Below, in pieces: positions 53,301 through 60,100 of a stretch of DNA of 64,000 bases (within the stretch, counting starts at the first letter, position 1; every line of letters begins with the position of its first letter). The position numbers and the translations under genes are program-made. Source of the stretch: Oopsacas minuta (taxonomy: Eukaryota > Porifera > Hexactinellida > Lyssacinosida > Leucopsacidae); contig JAKMXF010000111.1 of assembly GCA_024704765.1 (NCBI GenBank), positions 1,008,619 to 1,072,618 on the forward strand. Direction: 5' to 3'. The notes beneath the pieces are model-generated. The model saw nothing but the letters and a program-made list of their open reading frames with translations, was not told the origin of the DNA and searched no databases.

Positions 53301-55767
53301 TCTCTTATCTCATTTAGACATCGGATTACAACTCCTTTTACAGAAGTGAGTTTTATATACAGTAGTGGAACCTCGTTAATACGAACATCAACGGACGGTC
53401 CAAAAATTTGTTCGCTTTACCCGGAATTCGCATTAACCGTGTTCGTATTAACGAAGTTCCACGTGTTATTACATAAAAGCCGCATCATACGCATATATAT
53501 TGTTACACACTGACCGCTGGATACATCAAACGGATTCATGCCTACATTCGTACACTTTTAAGGAGTATAATTACTCATATGATTTACCTTAAGTCACTAT
53601 TTGCAATCACCTAGCAGTCCTGTTATATTAATAGAGTAACAACTCAATATACATTAGCTTTATAATGGACATTCAAAAGCAGATAGAATCCCGTCACAGA
53701 TCAGACCAGAATAAAGCAGCACTGTTCATACTAATATTTATAGTAACGGTAGGATTCCCTCTTTGGTGGAAGACTACAGACATACCTCGAGCTACTCTAC
53801 CATACGAGCAAGTATCTAATCTCCCTGACTTAGAGCTTGTAGAGTTCAAATACAAACTATTCTTAGTTAACAACGATAATACCATTACCTCTCAAGAATC
53901 AGCTGATCTGTCAAATGAACTGCTACAAACATGGAAATCAGGTGATGCTAATGTAACACTAGAAATAATACAAACTACATCTATACCTGTTGTAGCTCGG
54001 TCTAACGAGCTTGTATTAGTAATAGAACAATGTTCATTACTCAGACCTTCCATTACAAACTCAACAATCAATATATGCTGGGGAATTCAAACGAAACTAT
54101 TGCTACTAGATTTCATTTCGAACTATTCTCAATCTCTCCAGTCTTTCTACTTCACACGTTACTGTCTGTATCCACCTGCTGCAGGAATACAGATATCATT
54201 TACATACATACTGCCTTACGAGCTCGGTAGCCACATTCTACCGCTATTCTATTCAGATATCGACCAGTTCTATTCTCAAGTTAGTCAGCCTCTTAGAGAG
54301 TTGATAAACTTCACAATGGATTCTCAAATATACCATTTCAGTGTTATTCCAGGATTTATACTTCAAACAGTTGATGAGTACTATATATCAGAAGCTAACA
54401 TATCTCAAGTTGTTAACCGAATAGAATCATATCTAAATTCTTACACACTACAAAAACTTAAACTGAATTATCTAGTATACACTCCCAGTTTGGATAACAG
54501 GCCTCTTGGAATACGTGAGACTTACACAGGGGAATACCACAATATTGCTCTAGTAGATGATTGGGGCACAATAATTTTGACAGGAAATGATAAAGATTCT
54601 AACTATTCTACTATTCTACCACCAGTAATACACAACTTGAAACAGTTACTCAAGTTTCCATACATATTCTTTGCTACTGATGAAGTAGATCTTACAGAGT
54701 TTTATGTATTCAATCAGCTGGAGGTTAATCCCTGGTTATACAAACAAATACAATGTTATCACAATTCAGCTAAAAACAATTTGAACTCTCTTATAATCTC
54801 CATATCAGCTGAAAAGAATATGTTCATCAACACAGACATACAACTAGCTACACTCAATGCTCTAGAGCAGTTAGAACAGTGTAGACACGCATACATACAG
54901 GGAGAACTACCATCAGCATATCTACATTGTAAGGAGGGATGGGAACAGAGTTATAAGGCTAACTACGACCCTAGCATTCTTAGTCTGCTATACTTCCCTG
55001 AGGACCAGAAATATGCTATATATGTACCTCTCTTCCTGCCTCTTGGTGTTATCCTGCTACGATCTGTACCAGAATTGTGGAGATGGATACGAGGAATAGA
55101 AACATAAATTAATATTAATAATTCATGCGTATAAATATTATCAGAATTTAGAGGCTAATTAAGTGTTAATTAAAGAATAATTTTTAACAAATAGAGTATT
55201 AACTTTTTCTTGTGTATAGGCAGTAGTATTCATAGTGGGAGGAGGAAATTACACTGAGTATCAGAATCTTAGAGATTATTGTAAGGTATGTGCTCTCATG
55301 ATATTTATAAGTTGCAATAAGGACAAATTCTATTAACCGATTACGGCCGAAGTTTTACGTTCGTAATGAAAAGGAACACAATTTTACCAATTCTTGCACG
55401 AAAACGAGACATAAGCACTTTTTTACGTCATAAAATCACACATTTTCCTGGCAGTATCCGGTTAAGCGAACTCTCCTTAATCTAACAGAATAGTAATGGA
55501 GACAATTCTGGTTAATCTGTCTCTTTGATTATTCAGGACCAACTATCCTATACTGATGTAGTTGAGTACATTTTATTCAACAATTAATTTTAGAGAAATC
55601 AAAGCTCCAAACAGATTATCTATGGAATGACTGATTTGGTGAATCCAGAAAACTTTTTAAAAGAGGTAAGAATTAACTCTCATAAACTAGCCTGCTAATA
55701 ATTGATCCTACTCTCCCCCCTCTAGCTGATTGAACTAGGCGAATCTAGACCAATCCCTTCTAATTAG
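38327..55767 (+). CDS. SCFD1: SCFD1 / SLY1 Sec1-Munc18 protein (26 exons, six genes inside its introns)
   Basis: 648 residues (human 642). SM protein that controls syntaxin-5 SNARE assembly in ER-Golgi transport. Exons: 38327-38390, 40794-40867, 41185-41273, 42409-42499, 42665-42787, 45199-45286, 45362-45451, 45530-45585, 45636-45721, 45775-45874, 46549-46615, 48394-48451, 48516-48606, 48663-48742, 48896-48977, 49033-49092, 49153-49189, 49452-49519, 49737-49888, 50233-50311, 50378-50431, 50501-50550, 53318-53345, 55220-55285, 55594-55665, 55726-55767. Lengths and phases add up to one frame. Family blocks: [57 protein letters not shown] and [16 protein letters not shown]. Exon 1 (AIRYKQI) joins exon 2 ([10 protein letters not shown]) exactly as in the human SIRERQTVALKRMLNFN block. 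Confidence 0.95.
38698..40572 (+). CDS. HPS1: HPS1, BLOC-3 subunit, nested in SCFD1 intron 1
   Basis: 624 residues. With HPS4 it forms BLOC-3, a guanine-nucleotide exchange factor for Rab32/38 in lysosome-related organelle biogenesis. The start [24 protein letters not shown] lines up with human MKCVLVATEGAEVLFYWTD; an upstream in-frame ATG at 38680 would add six residues. Longin-like N-terminus ([12 protein letters not shown]) and the C-terminal block [19 protein letters not shown]...[11 protein letters not shown] match the family. It has no introns. It lies wholly within the 2.4 kb first intron of SCFD1, same strand, 307 bp after exon 1 and 221 bp before exon 2. Confidence 0.92.
   Translation: MRCIILIDIMIQFFHGDDEYYDHLSKQISARLQSGVTDSSGVASTEYLFSRLDTLWGFFAPLATSYYLMARSGKPYTSIKTDAGYIIVFQKFGEILCIAVNGDGKETELEMLRKCYILHTLTRLFVGPLEDQLNPGDMGARTELWNKIGRCIDSWSYLYSNRPAILVEAIERLQVKEEISFKCREELMRCMSSLKVAEISPILHSLVFVDSKLFLHISHLDPPLVSQSFLILSMYVQANFTDINSAYPPETDINNPFYTKERLFLPTAAGTITPLTVYCVGFGVGMVLVLLVRCGDPILANNICTSISSIQTITTLSSLNRRPENSRDLIVLIDMYLKRSADTWNKISFANGADQFKSMCGSVIATWEKCKADGLAESIEMRRLEPSHENQINKVLRDLQKIFTILYYARVYRKQSDADGMMFCCKILNTKFATDYGDFLQVKAERNIHANIDVSNYHGLAYYLFVNRRNDSYTAVNFCERDSVVGVSCLDELTGKRGKKSGVLLRQKVWDLVDRVHRFSQHGCTLQIWEEEDFVLSYHLWFCNQRSGVRIACQERLFSEGIPPGILTDPSSYKRYGREVVVLELYMIHMRDTNLCGVIANAELISEKLWQQSRESAPRFAAIL
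41326..42243 (-). CDS. NHL-repeat protein nested in SCFD1 intron 3
   Basis: 305 residues forming a probable NHL beta-propeller. Repeats visible as [90 protein letters not shown] and [17 protein letters not shown]. No RING or B-box precedes it, so it is a bare propeller related to the TRIM2/3-LIN41 NHL class or to stand-alone NHL proteins. Near residues 230-255 an 8-residue unit (ACQDSGKL) is repeated three times by a 24-bp tandem duplication (about 41505-41570). Antisense to the host; its stop is 52 bp from SCFD1 exon 3. Confidence 0.8.
   Translation of the reverse strand: MLKMEKKKPTHFDRYHLIKSPQKAGINWGTNIDQLQAPKTLALDDINGNIYVADALNSRIQVFDKELKHHFNFQGDKSPHNQAVKYPWGVCIRNSLVFVTEKGGNKLKIFSLDGSFITSTANSGTSYIIKLSSPMGVAVDVDNTTYICNSGSECIIMLIPELPIVRRICFGERPMDVKLHKEYLLVLKEKSIQVSFYTKCGDFVRNMKLDMIRSPDFLAIDHFDNLLIACQDSGKLACQDSGKLACQDSEELAGLNTGSIVIHSWEGKLIHKICSLFKNIRGLAIDKEGWIINVCELNKSRLKIL
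43050..43170. other. GC-rich patch in SCFD1 intron 5
   Basis: Sequence such as ccatggccgaaactagggcc and ggtgggcacgtgtgggtcgt stands out from the AT-rich intron. A 70-residue open frame runs through it (43068-43280) without a recognisable domain. It may be an old inserted element. Confidence 0.25.
43636..44862 (+). CDS. Multi-pass membrane protein of unknown family, nested in SCFD1 intron 5
   Basis: 408 residues with about seven hydrophobic segments: near residues 8-35 (signal-anchor-like), 80-105, 112-135, 155-180, 195-220, 230-260, 280-305, and a last one at about 350-375. A loop after the first segment has two N-glycosylation-type sites and three or four Cys. A basic loop (RKIKKSVGD) precedes the segment [20 protein letters not shown]. 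The layout resembles a seven-transmembrane receptor, but I see no DRY, NPxxY or frizzled Cys-rich signature. Single exon, same strand as the host. Confidence 0.7.
   Translation: MKWKRFSLIMLLTMFDIFLIILTILPMLFSSLMPPPSLNETFIISKYNEILEKIEVNACPYPLELTDSLCQFPDYSTFPEWRYSALITAVLFLIFNLFVLCIWFFHRSLRRGIFIGLIIILLLSLLISIIFNISAYHTVDDGLFAKMVYEQILGFCLHFKLISFFLWINFHLFQVTYILLFPTFQLPINTCSATICKITLATILALIIPSINIIFLDGYSLLTFLPLPRTWAGFYYLLIFPLCLLNSSTLILATLLAMVVRKIKKSVGDANVLWYTPLTSYTVRMFLFFAVGSLLLDLILSMSLVVKNHELIFNTNETFYLAISIVYNSKIAMDSTMNYHKRTSLNVLKLSFIPIILWPVCLLCYELAFSWTTITKLVTKWMDSIQGFCHITFLPLRSSEQQLPSSSN
46402..46415. repeat. (GT)n microsatellite in SCFD1 intron 10
   Basis: Seven GT units within the intron 45875-46548. 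The rest of that intron shows no gene. Confidence 0.6.
46781..47827 (-). CDS. ABHD12-type serine hydrolase, nested in SCFD1 intron 11
   Basis: 348 residues. Membrane-anchored alpha/beta hydrolase; ABHD12 in vertebrates is a lysophosphatidylserine lipase facing the ER lumen. One transmembrane anchor lies at residues ~22-42 ([19 protein letters not shown]). The oxyanion region is YNHGTFASR, the nucleophile elbow GHSLGSG (Ser195), followed by HGENDFVVP (Asp284) and TGHNEGF (His323), giving a complete triad. Single exon, antisense to SCFD1. I call the family, not the exact orthologue, because ABHD12B and other relatives are similar. Confidence 0.85.
   Translation of the reverse strand: MMKHDCQLILMAMLRLITKSNFLFVFLNISFVIAYIILPLTVRSSHWLQIELAYMNRINIPPFADLDNPIHFGFPNSYNLKITHDLCEEIGAWHILPRSSALEEVSKTPPRFGRFGPIVIYNHGTFASRAMYHRVSLYQFLSGEGFEVLTYDYRGFADSPGQISEEGLTNDAIGVYKYVLKHSEPGAHLYLWGHSLGSGISIQALFRILKEQPDIRMPEGLVLECPFINFIKAAYSYPLFSIYRLIPKYAEWLSNGTKINFDSDIKVPHLAVALPILILHGENDFVVPIWQGKALYQAANLSTQLQLGNPKCLKFGSLPETGHNEGFSSLMMKEHLNNFTLNCIENSL
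47828..48393. other. Spacer within SCFD1 intron 11, upstream of the ABHD12-like gene
   Basis: About 565 bp between the ABHD12-like start (minus) and SCFD1 exon 12. A weak minus frame at 48182-48373 is not convincing. No repeat recognised. Confidence 0.4.
50732..53032 (+). CDS. FG-repeat nucleoporin-like protein, nested in SCFD1 intron 22
   Basis: 766 residues, mostly Ser/Thr/Pro-rich and disordered. It opens with a short hydrophobic stretch and a basic motif ([16 protein letters not shown]). A predicted helix lies near residues 225-270 ([19 protein letters not shown]). The C-terminal half carries spaced Phe motifs, including FAFG and FQFN near the end, and finishes with a basic [12 protein letters not shown] tail. 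This is like the POM121/Nup1 class, in which FxFG repeats precede a basic end. Two tandem copies of a ~50-residue unit ([10 protein letters not shown]...[10 protein letters not shown]) lie near residues 512-590. Family assignment rests on composition and is tentative. Single exon. Confidence 0.55.
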   Translation: MASKLYVSIVTSILMSPINNGKRIKGFKKEYPPLPWYTGSEMEEIMREEQLTAETQDPLPKEDPVLQTLRQKDLKMKRGISLFLSEDPVEETKAKKVCIEPTESISSLSSDEMLTPTDMLSPVAPAPEVEAKRNLSGCFRLEEDLDIDASEYEYGSNRKQTISPKDTNQQNTSTEKEKQSSDLVIEPQDTIMTSSPNTTPPKDKDINTTSPEVSTTPIKDTPTLTEEEVADINRKSFILHYESMCRVVGLSKVGRETLLKEWQEQEVGSKTKPVGILKNPTERFDIKTDTNSLNTLNTPTTDKVVSFCIPQTSLATDTNHVVNVSQTSSNSNLPSLPTESSTAGSACEEPTTPILTPSPLIHPLPSAFMSTPLRGVPTDKGPVSSASFPKPPLISQDISIIPPITNQTKYPFQSLVTSPEVFQAPLSSKSVISQPTHLQTSFLAPIMSNPLSVLPTTSQAITPVIIISSSSNKPFNPLLFLSKSQAVSTPQSSLISNSLFKMPATSSSLANPVSLFQTFQNTSVPKTTQTISSASSLFQLPVTPSTSTSPAYPVSLFQTFQNPAVPKITQTISSGSSLFQLPVTPSSSTSLTSTSTPIFSFLAPSNSKANQLQPATNLLKSNKPFHNLELSYSIPTTSKPQFTPLAPSSFKPLLATNSPFQPVIKSTPSSFLPQDPPAPSVNFQANPVSAPAFQFNPQPSEPPLPTVPTFTSGIPMNFAFGQTTDTNSSAIFLGTGGGRGSGSGTSSGTSQSPYRPARNTFKKKRK
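53360..53468. mobile_element. ~109-bp MITE-like element in SCFD1 intron 23
   Basis: Left end CAGTAGTGGAACCTCGTTAA, right end an inverted counterpart (cgtattaacgaagttccacg), with TA just before the left end. The TIRs look like the pogo/Tigger class. It lies 15 bp after SCFD1 exon 23. Confidence 0.6.
53665..55107 (+). CDS. PIGS: PIG-S, GPI transamidase subunit, nested in SCFD1 intron 23
   Basis: 480 residues (human 555). Non-catalytic subunit of the ER complex that attaches GPI anchors to proteins. The N-terminal transmembrane segment with [21 protein letters not shown] matches the family signature (LPLWWKTTETYRASLPY). Other shared blocks are VDSQIYHF-like [44 protein letters not shown] near the C-terminus, and a final transmembrane segment with a basic tail. 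Single exon, same strand as SCFD1; its stop is 112 bp before host exon 24. Confidence 0.95.
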   Translation: MDIQKQIESRHRSDQNKAALFILIFIVTVGFPLWWKTTDIPRATLPYEQVSNLPDLELVEFKYKLFLVNNDNTITSQESADLSNELLQTWKSGDANVTLEIIQTTSIPVVARSNELVLVIEQCSLLRPSITNSTINICWGIQTKLLLLDFISNYSQSLQSFYFTRYCLYPPAAGIQISFTYILPYELGSHILPLFYSDIDQFYSQVSQPLRELINFTMDSQIYHFSVIPGFILQTVDEYYISEANISQVVNRIESYLNSYTLQKLKLNYLVYTPSLDNRPLGIRETYTGEYHNIALVDDWGTIILTGNDKDSNYSTILPPVIHNLKQLLKFPYIFFATDEVDLTEFYVFNQLEVNPWLYKQIQCYHNSAKNNLNSLIISISAEKNMFINTDIQLATLNALEQLEQCRHAYIQGELPSAYLHCKEGWEQSYKANYDPSILSLLYFPEDQKYAIYVPLFLPLGVILLRSVPELWRWIRGIET

Positions 55768-56006
55768 AATAATCAGCTGATAAATGAGCAGAGAGAATAC
55801 CGAAACGCTTACCCTATAGTTGTACATACAGTATATATATATAATCATATTGCTACAGAATTTGACACTTAGGAAACAAAGTACATACAATAATAAGAGA
55901 TTGTATTAATTAATTACTTGCCAATTCACATGTTCTAACAAAAGCTCTCTCCTTCCTGAGTGTCGTTTCATAGTAATTACTCCTCTCGTAACATAATGAA
56001 TTCAGT
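55768..56006. other. Convergent spacer SCFD1 / UBAC2
   Basis: 239 bp between two convergent stops; 3' UTRs and polyadenylation sites of both must fit here. No other feature seen. Confidence 0.5.
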
Positions 56007-56963
56007 CTAACTCTTCTCAGCTATGAGAATAGCAGCAGCTAGATCTACTTCACCTCCGGAGTGAGATAGTGCTATCATTGAGTTAGCTCTATCGAATCCC
56101 ATGTCAGATAACTGCTGTACTTTCTCTTGGGTTACATTCAGAGGCAACGCTGTATCATTCCTAGGTATAGGAGCAGCAGGTAATGCTCTGTTAACGCGGG
56201 GTCTCTGTCTCGGTATGTTACCCATCCAACGTCTCCTTCCCATCCACCCGCCAAGAGGAATTTGTTGTGGAACATTCCTGAGACGTGCTTCCTGATGGTC
56301 CATAATTTGAGAGCGTTGTACTTCTAGAGTAGCTCCGCTCCAAGGAATGGCAGGGGGTCTGTTGTCAGGAAACCATTTGAAGAGTGTCTCTCCCACTTCT
56401 CTCAACTTATCGGGCAGAGACAAGTAGTAAGATCTATGCAGAGTGCGCCAGGATTGTTCAAGTATAATTCCTACAGCAATACTGACTACAGCTGCTCTAA
56501 TACAGTTCTCCTCTAGCATTAGAGCTTGTATAAGAATGAAGAGTAGCAATGCATTCTCTGATACTAATAGACTTACTACGTCAAGCTGTAGAGGTAGCTC
56601 TGCTAGGAATAATGGGAACAGAACACAAATCAGTGATAAGAATACGTGAGTTATTTCATCCTCTGTTGCTGCTATGAACAAGCGACTAACTCTAGCCAGC
56701 AATAAGCTAATGAGTGTCCCATAGAATAACAGCTGTATGAACTGCCATGAGCCTAATCTTCGTTCTATGACTCTGTATTTCCATAGTATTATGAGCGGGA
56801 GAATACAGTAGGGATAAGATGGAGTGAGGGTAGCTAATAGCCTGGTCACCAGAGAGGTAGTTGGGTTGTGTAGTAATGCAGTGTTGACATAACGGAAGGC
56901 TGAGAATGCTATTACAGCGAGGGAGAGAGCTTTACAAGCAGGGGTTCTATAGAAGTATGACAT
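56007..56963 (-). CDS. UBAC2: UBAC2, rhomboid-like UBA protein
   Basis: 318 residues. ER multi-pass pseudo-rhomboid that binds FAF2/UBXD8 and takes part in ER-associated degradation and lipid homeostasis. The N-terminal ~200 residues hold five or six hydrophobic segments; no catalytic GxSG Ser is seen, as expected. The block GATLEVQRSQIMDHQEARL matches human GATLDIQRQQRMELLDRQL. The C-terminal UBA domain is VQQLSDMGFDRANSMIALSHSGGEVDLAAAILI. Single exon, between the convergent ends of SCFD1 and the 3' end of ABCD4. Confidence 0.92.
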   Translation of the reverse strand: MSYFYRTPACKALSLAVIAFSAFRYVNTALLHNPTTSLVTRLLATLTPSYPYCILPLIILWKYRVIERRLGSWQFIQLLFYGTLISLLLARVSRLFIAATEDEITHVFLSLICVLFPLFLAELPLQLDVVSLLVSENALLLFILIQALMLEENCIRAAVVSIAVGIILEQSWRTLHRSYYLSLPDKLREVGETLFKWFPDNRPPAIPWSGATLEVQRSQIMDHQEARLRNVPQQIPLGGWMGRRRWMGNIPRQRPRVNRALPAAPIPRNDTALPLNVTQEKVQQLSDMGFDRANSMIALSHSGGEVDLAAAILIAEKS

Positions 56964-57187
56964 AGGGTCTATGCTACTGCTAGGTATAAATTCTATAGAT
57001 ATACAATTATTGATCTATCATGTACTTAACATATAGCAATATTGATATACGAGCTAGTGGTTGAAATATGATATACTTTGTTCTGTAGAACAGATGTATA
57101 CAATTCAGCTTATCCCATCACTAAATACATATACGTAATTATAACTCTTGCTGCGAATTGTACCGTGTACATAATAATTCAAGGCTT
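56964..57187. other. Spacer UBAC2 / ABCD4
   Basis: 224 bp between the UBAC2 start and the ABCD4 stop, both minus strand. It must contain the ABCD4 3' end and the UBAC2 promoter. Nothing else is visible. Confidence 0.45.
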
Positions 57188-60100
57188 TCAATCTAGATAT
57201 TTCAAACTCCATCCTCCTCCCCGATTGATTGATATAATCTTCTTGTGGAACTAGAAATTACACAAATTTTATACTTCAAGTTTTAAACTCCATTATTACA
57301 TAAAGAGGATATTTATTACCTTTTTGAGTGAAGATCTATGTCCTACAGATAGTAATGTTATTGTGAGATCTATACACTTTTGATACATTTGTATTTCAGT
57401 ATCTTCATCTGTAGAACTCGTTGCTTCGTCTAAAACTATACAAATTATTATTAGTTAAGTTCAAAAAAAAGAAATCTTATATCAAATTACAATCATGTAA
57501 AATTACATTACGAGTGTTATGCATAGAATATTGTTATATGAATATATAGCTAACCTGCTAGAATAGGACGATGGTAGAATAACCTTGCAAAATATATTCT
57601 CTGTTTCTCACCTGGTGATAGCTCATTCCTTAAATATAAATCTATAATCTGCAATATAATTAGTAATGAATACACCAATACCAACAATAAAGCTTCCTAA
57701 CTGTTCTCCCTTCATAATAAGCGTGGAAAGATTAATAAAACTATACTCAGAAATACAATCCAATGGATATCTCCAATTAGATTGTCTCAACCCAGTAGAG
57801 ACATCTAGGGAATCAACTATACAGCATGTATTACCCACTCAAATCAATACACAAGTTGATTACATCACAAAGAGGCAACCTATTAGAAACAGTGAAGAAA
57901 CGAATCCTAAAATTAAAAACATTACGAAACGACTGTTAGGAGAAAATGTTCTGAAACGCAGCAAAGACCCTTACGAGTTCCCTGAAACTGATCAAGATGA
58001 TAACAAGCAAGTAAAGATAGCTCGTACTTCCAATTCATCCAACACACAAAGAACTACAACTGGAGACTTCAATAATGTAATGGCTAGTCTAATTACAGAG
58101 CAAAATCTTGAAACAGATGTACACAACTCTCCCAACAAACTACCATCTCAACCTGACAAGACTGCTAGCAATGTACGCATGGATTTCGAGTATGAAGCCA
58201 CGAGTCCTACAAGGATTACAGTCAATATACAGGACACAGTCAATCACATTAAAGACATATAAAAGTGTGTCAAAATGAACTTTTTTAATTATTTAAATCA
58301 ACTCACCACTGAGGAAGACTAAGATACTCTTCTGTATCGAATCTATCCAGAAGGTGACTCTAAACGGGAGTGTCATTATTCGCGAAACTGTTAAATTACG
58401 AAGAAGTAAAGTCAACAAAAAAATCTTACCAAATTCGCAGCTGTAATAGCTGTCAACACTTGCTCACGGTTTATGGTCACCTGTGTACTTCTCAACGGAT
58501 AAATCACCTGTTATATTTATACTATATTACATTATTATATGACTAATTGGTGTGTATTTTGTTCATTTGTATGATTATTTTGATTAATAATACGAGTATT
58601 AACTAAATGTAACATTTCCTAATTAAATATAAGTTCCATATATATAGGTTAGAAGCAGCTAGCAGGATTTAAGAGACTATACAAGGCCAGTATTCATGTC
58701 CCAACGCCTCGGTGTAGTGAATTTTAACGGTTAGTCGCATTAGATCGGCCCAAGAGGGAAATTAGTCCGCAGTTATAACTAACTTGATCAACAATAGTAC
58801 CAGATGATAGGTAAGGTGTTTGAGGGATGAATATAGCATCTGGCGGTTGGAGAGGTTTCCATGTTGATACAGTACCTATAAATAGTTATAATGGTAATAA
58901 TAGAATATCAAAAAATTAGCAAAATGACTGTTGAGTGTCGGAATGCAATTAATGAGCCAGATTGTTGCAAATCAGCACATAGTCTGTAAATGAATATAAA
59001 ATATCTTACCGTCTTTATGAGTCCATATTCCAGCAATCGCTTTAATCAGTGCACTTTTCCCACATCCTATAAACAAATTTTAACAAGAAATCATTAAATT
59101 ATCACAAATAAACTGGCTTAATAACTAACACATTAGAAATGACACAAAAAGTGCTTACAAAGCGTCTGAAGAGTGTGATATATGATGATCTCATGAAAGA
59201 GATGACACATAGAGTAATCACAGGACCACTACCCAGTCAAAGTGAGAGTATATCAGGCAATCAAGGTCTTAATACGTCATATAGCGCACTAGCACCTGTA
59301 TTCGATAAGTCAAAATTTTCAACAGACGCATTATTCATACCGGTTACAGATAGCATGAGAGATGTTCTAAGAAAGGAGCCGAATAAACGTAGTTTATCTG
59401 ATATCTCAATTGTGAGACCGATAGCAGACCAGTTAGAGGAGGCTCATCAGCAATTCCAGTATGCAAAAGAAGCACTATGTCAGGTTATGCAGCTAGCACA
59501 CTTGTCTACAGGACAGAGTTTGTTACCAGCTGAAGGCAGACAAGCATGTTTTTACTTCATAGTAAGTGGACTAGTAGAAGTATTTGATGAGAAGAACCAT
59601 GCAGAGGGCATAGGTCACTCTAATTATTTCACTTACAGGCTAGAGCCTGGTGATTACATAGGACTATTCTCAGTAGACGGTAGAGTTAAGCCAATACCTG
59701 AATGCATATTAGCTTTGAAGGAAAGTATTCTGGTTAAAGTACGACGTTCAGACTTCGAGCAGGCAATAGAGTCTGAAAAACGCAAAGATTTCAATCGTAA
59801 ATGCGATTTTATGAGTAAATGCAGACTCCTGGGTCTTACACAAGAGGAACTGATGCTAACAGCAGAATCAATGGCTAGTGAAGAGTTCTTATCTGATAGA
59901 GTACTACTAACACAGGGTCACGTGTCTAAACACATATTCTTCATAGTTTCTGGTAGATGCTCTGTACTACGCCTGCTTAAGATTAGAGGTGAAAAGATGA
60001 TGGTAAGATGCATGGAGCTTTCTGAGGGAGATTATTTCGGAGAGAGTTATTTCCTCTATAAAAAGCCTAGTCAGTACACATACTTATCTCAGGGAGTAGT

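Noticed and set aside
58640-58780. Conspicuous mixed-composition sequence next to the ABCD4 exon at 58784, considered as an RNA gene
   Set aside because: It lies after a good donor (gttagt) within an ABCD4 intron; I could not fold it into a tRNA or match it to a known RNA.
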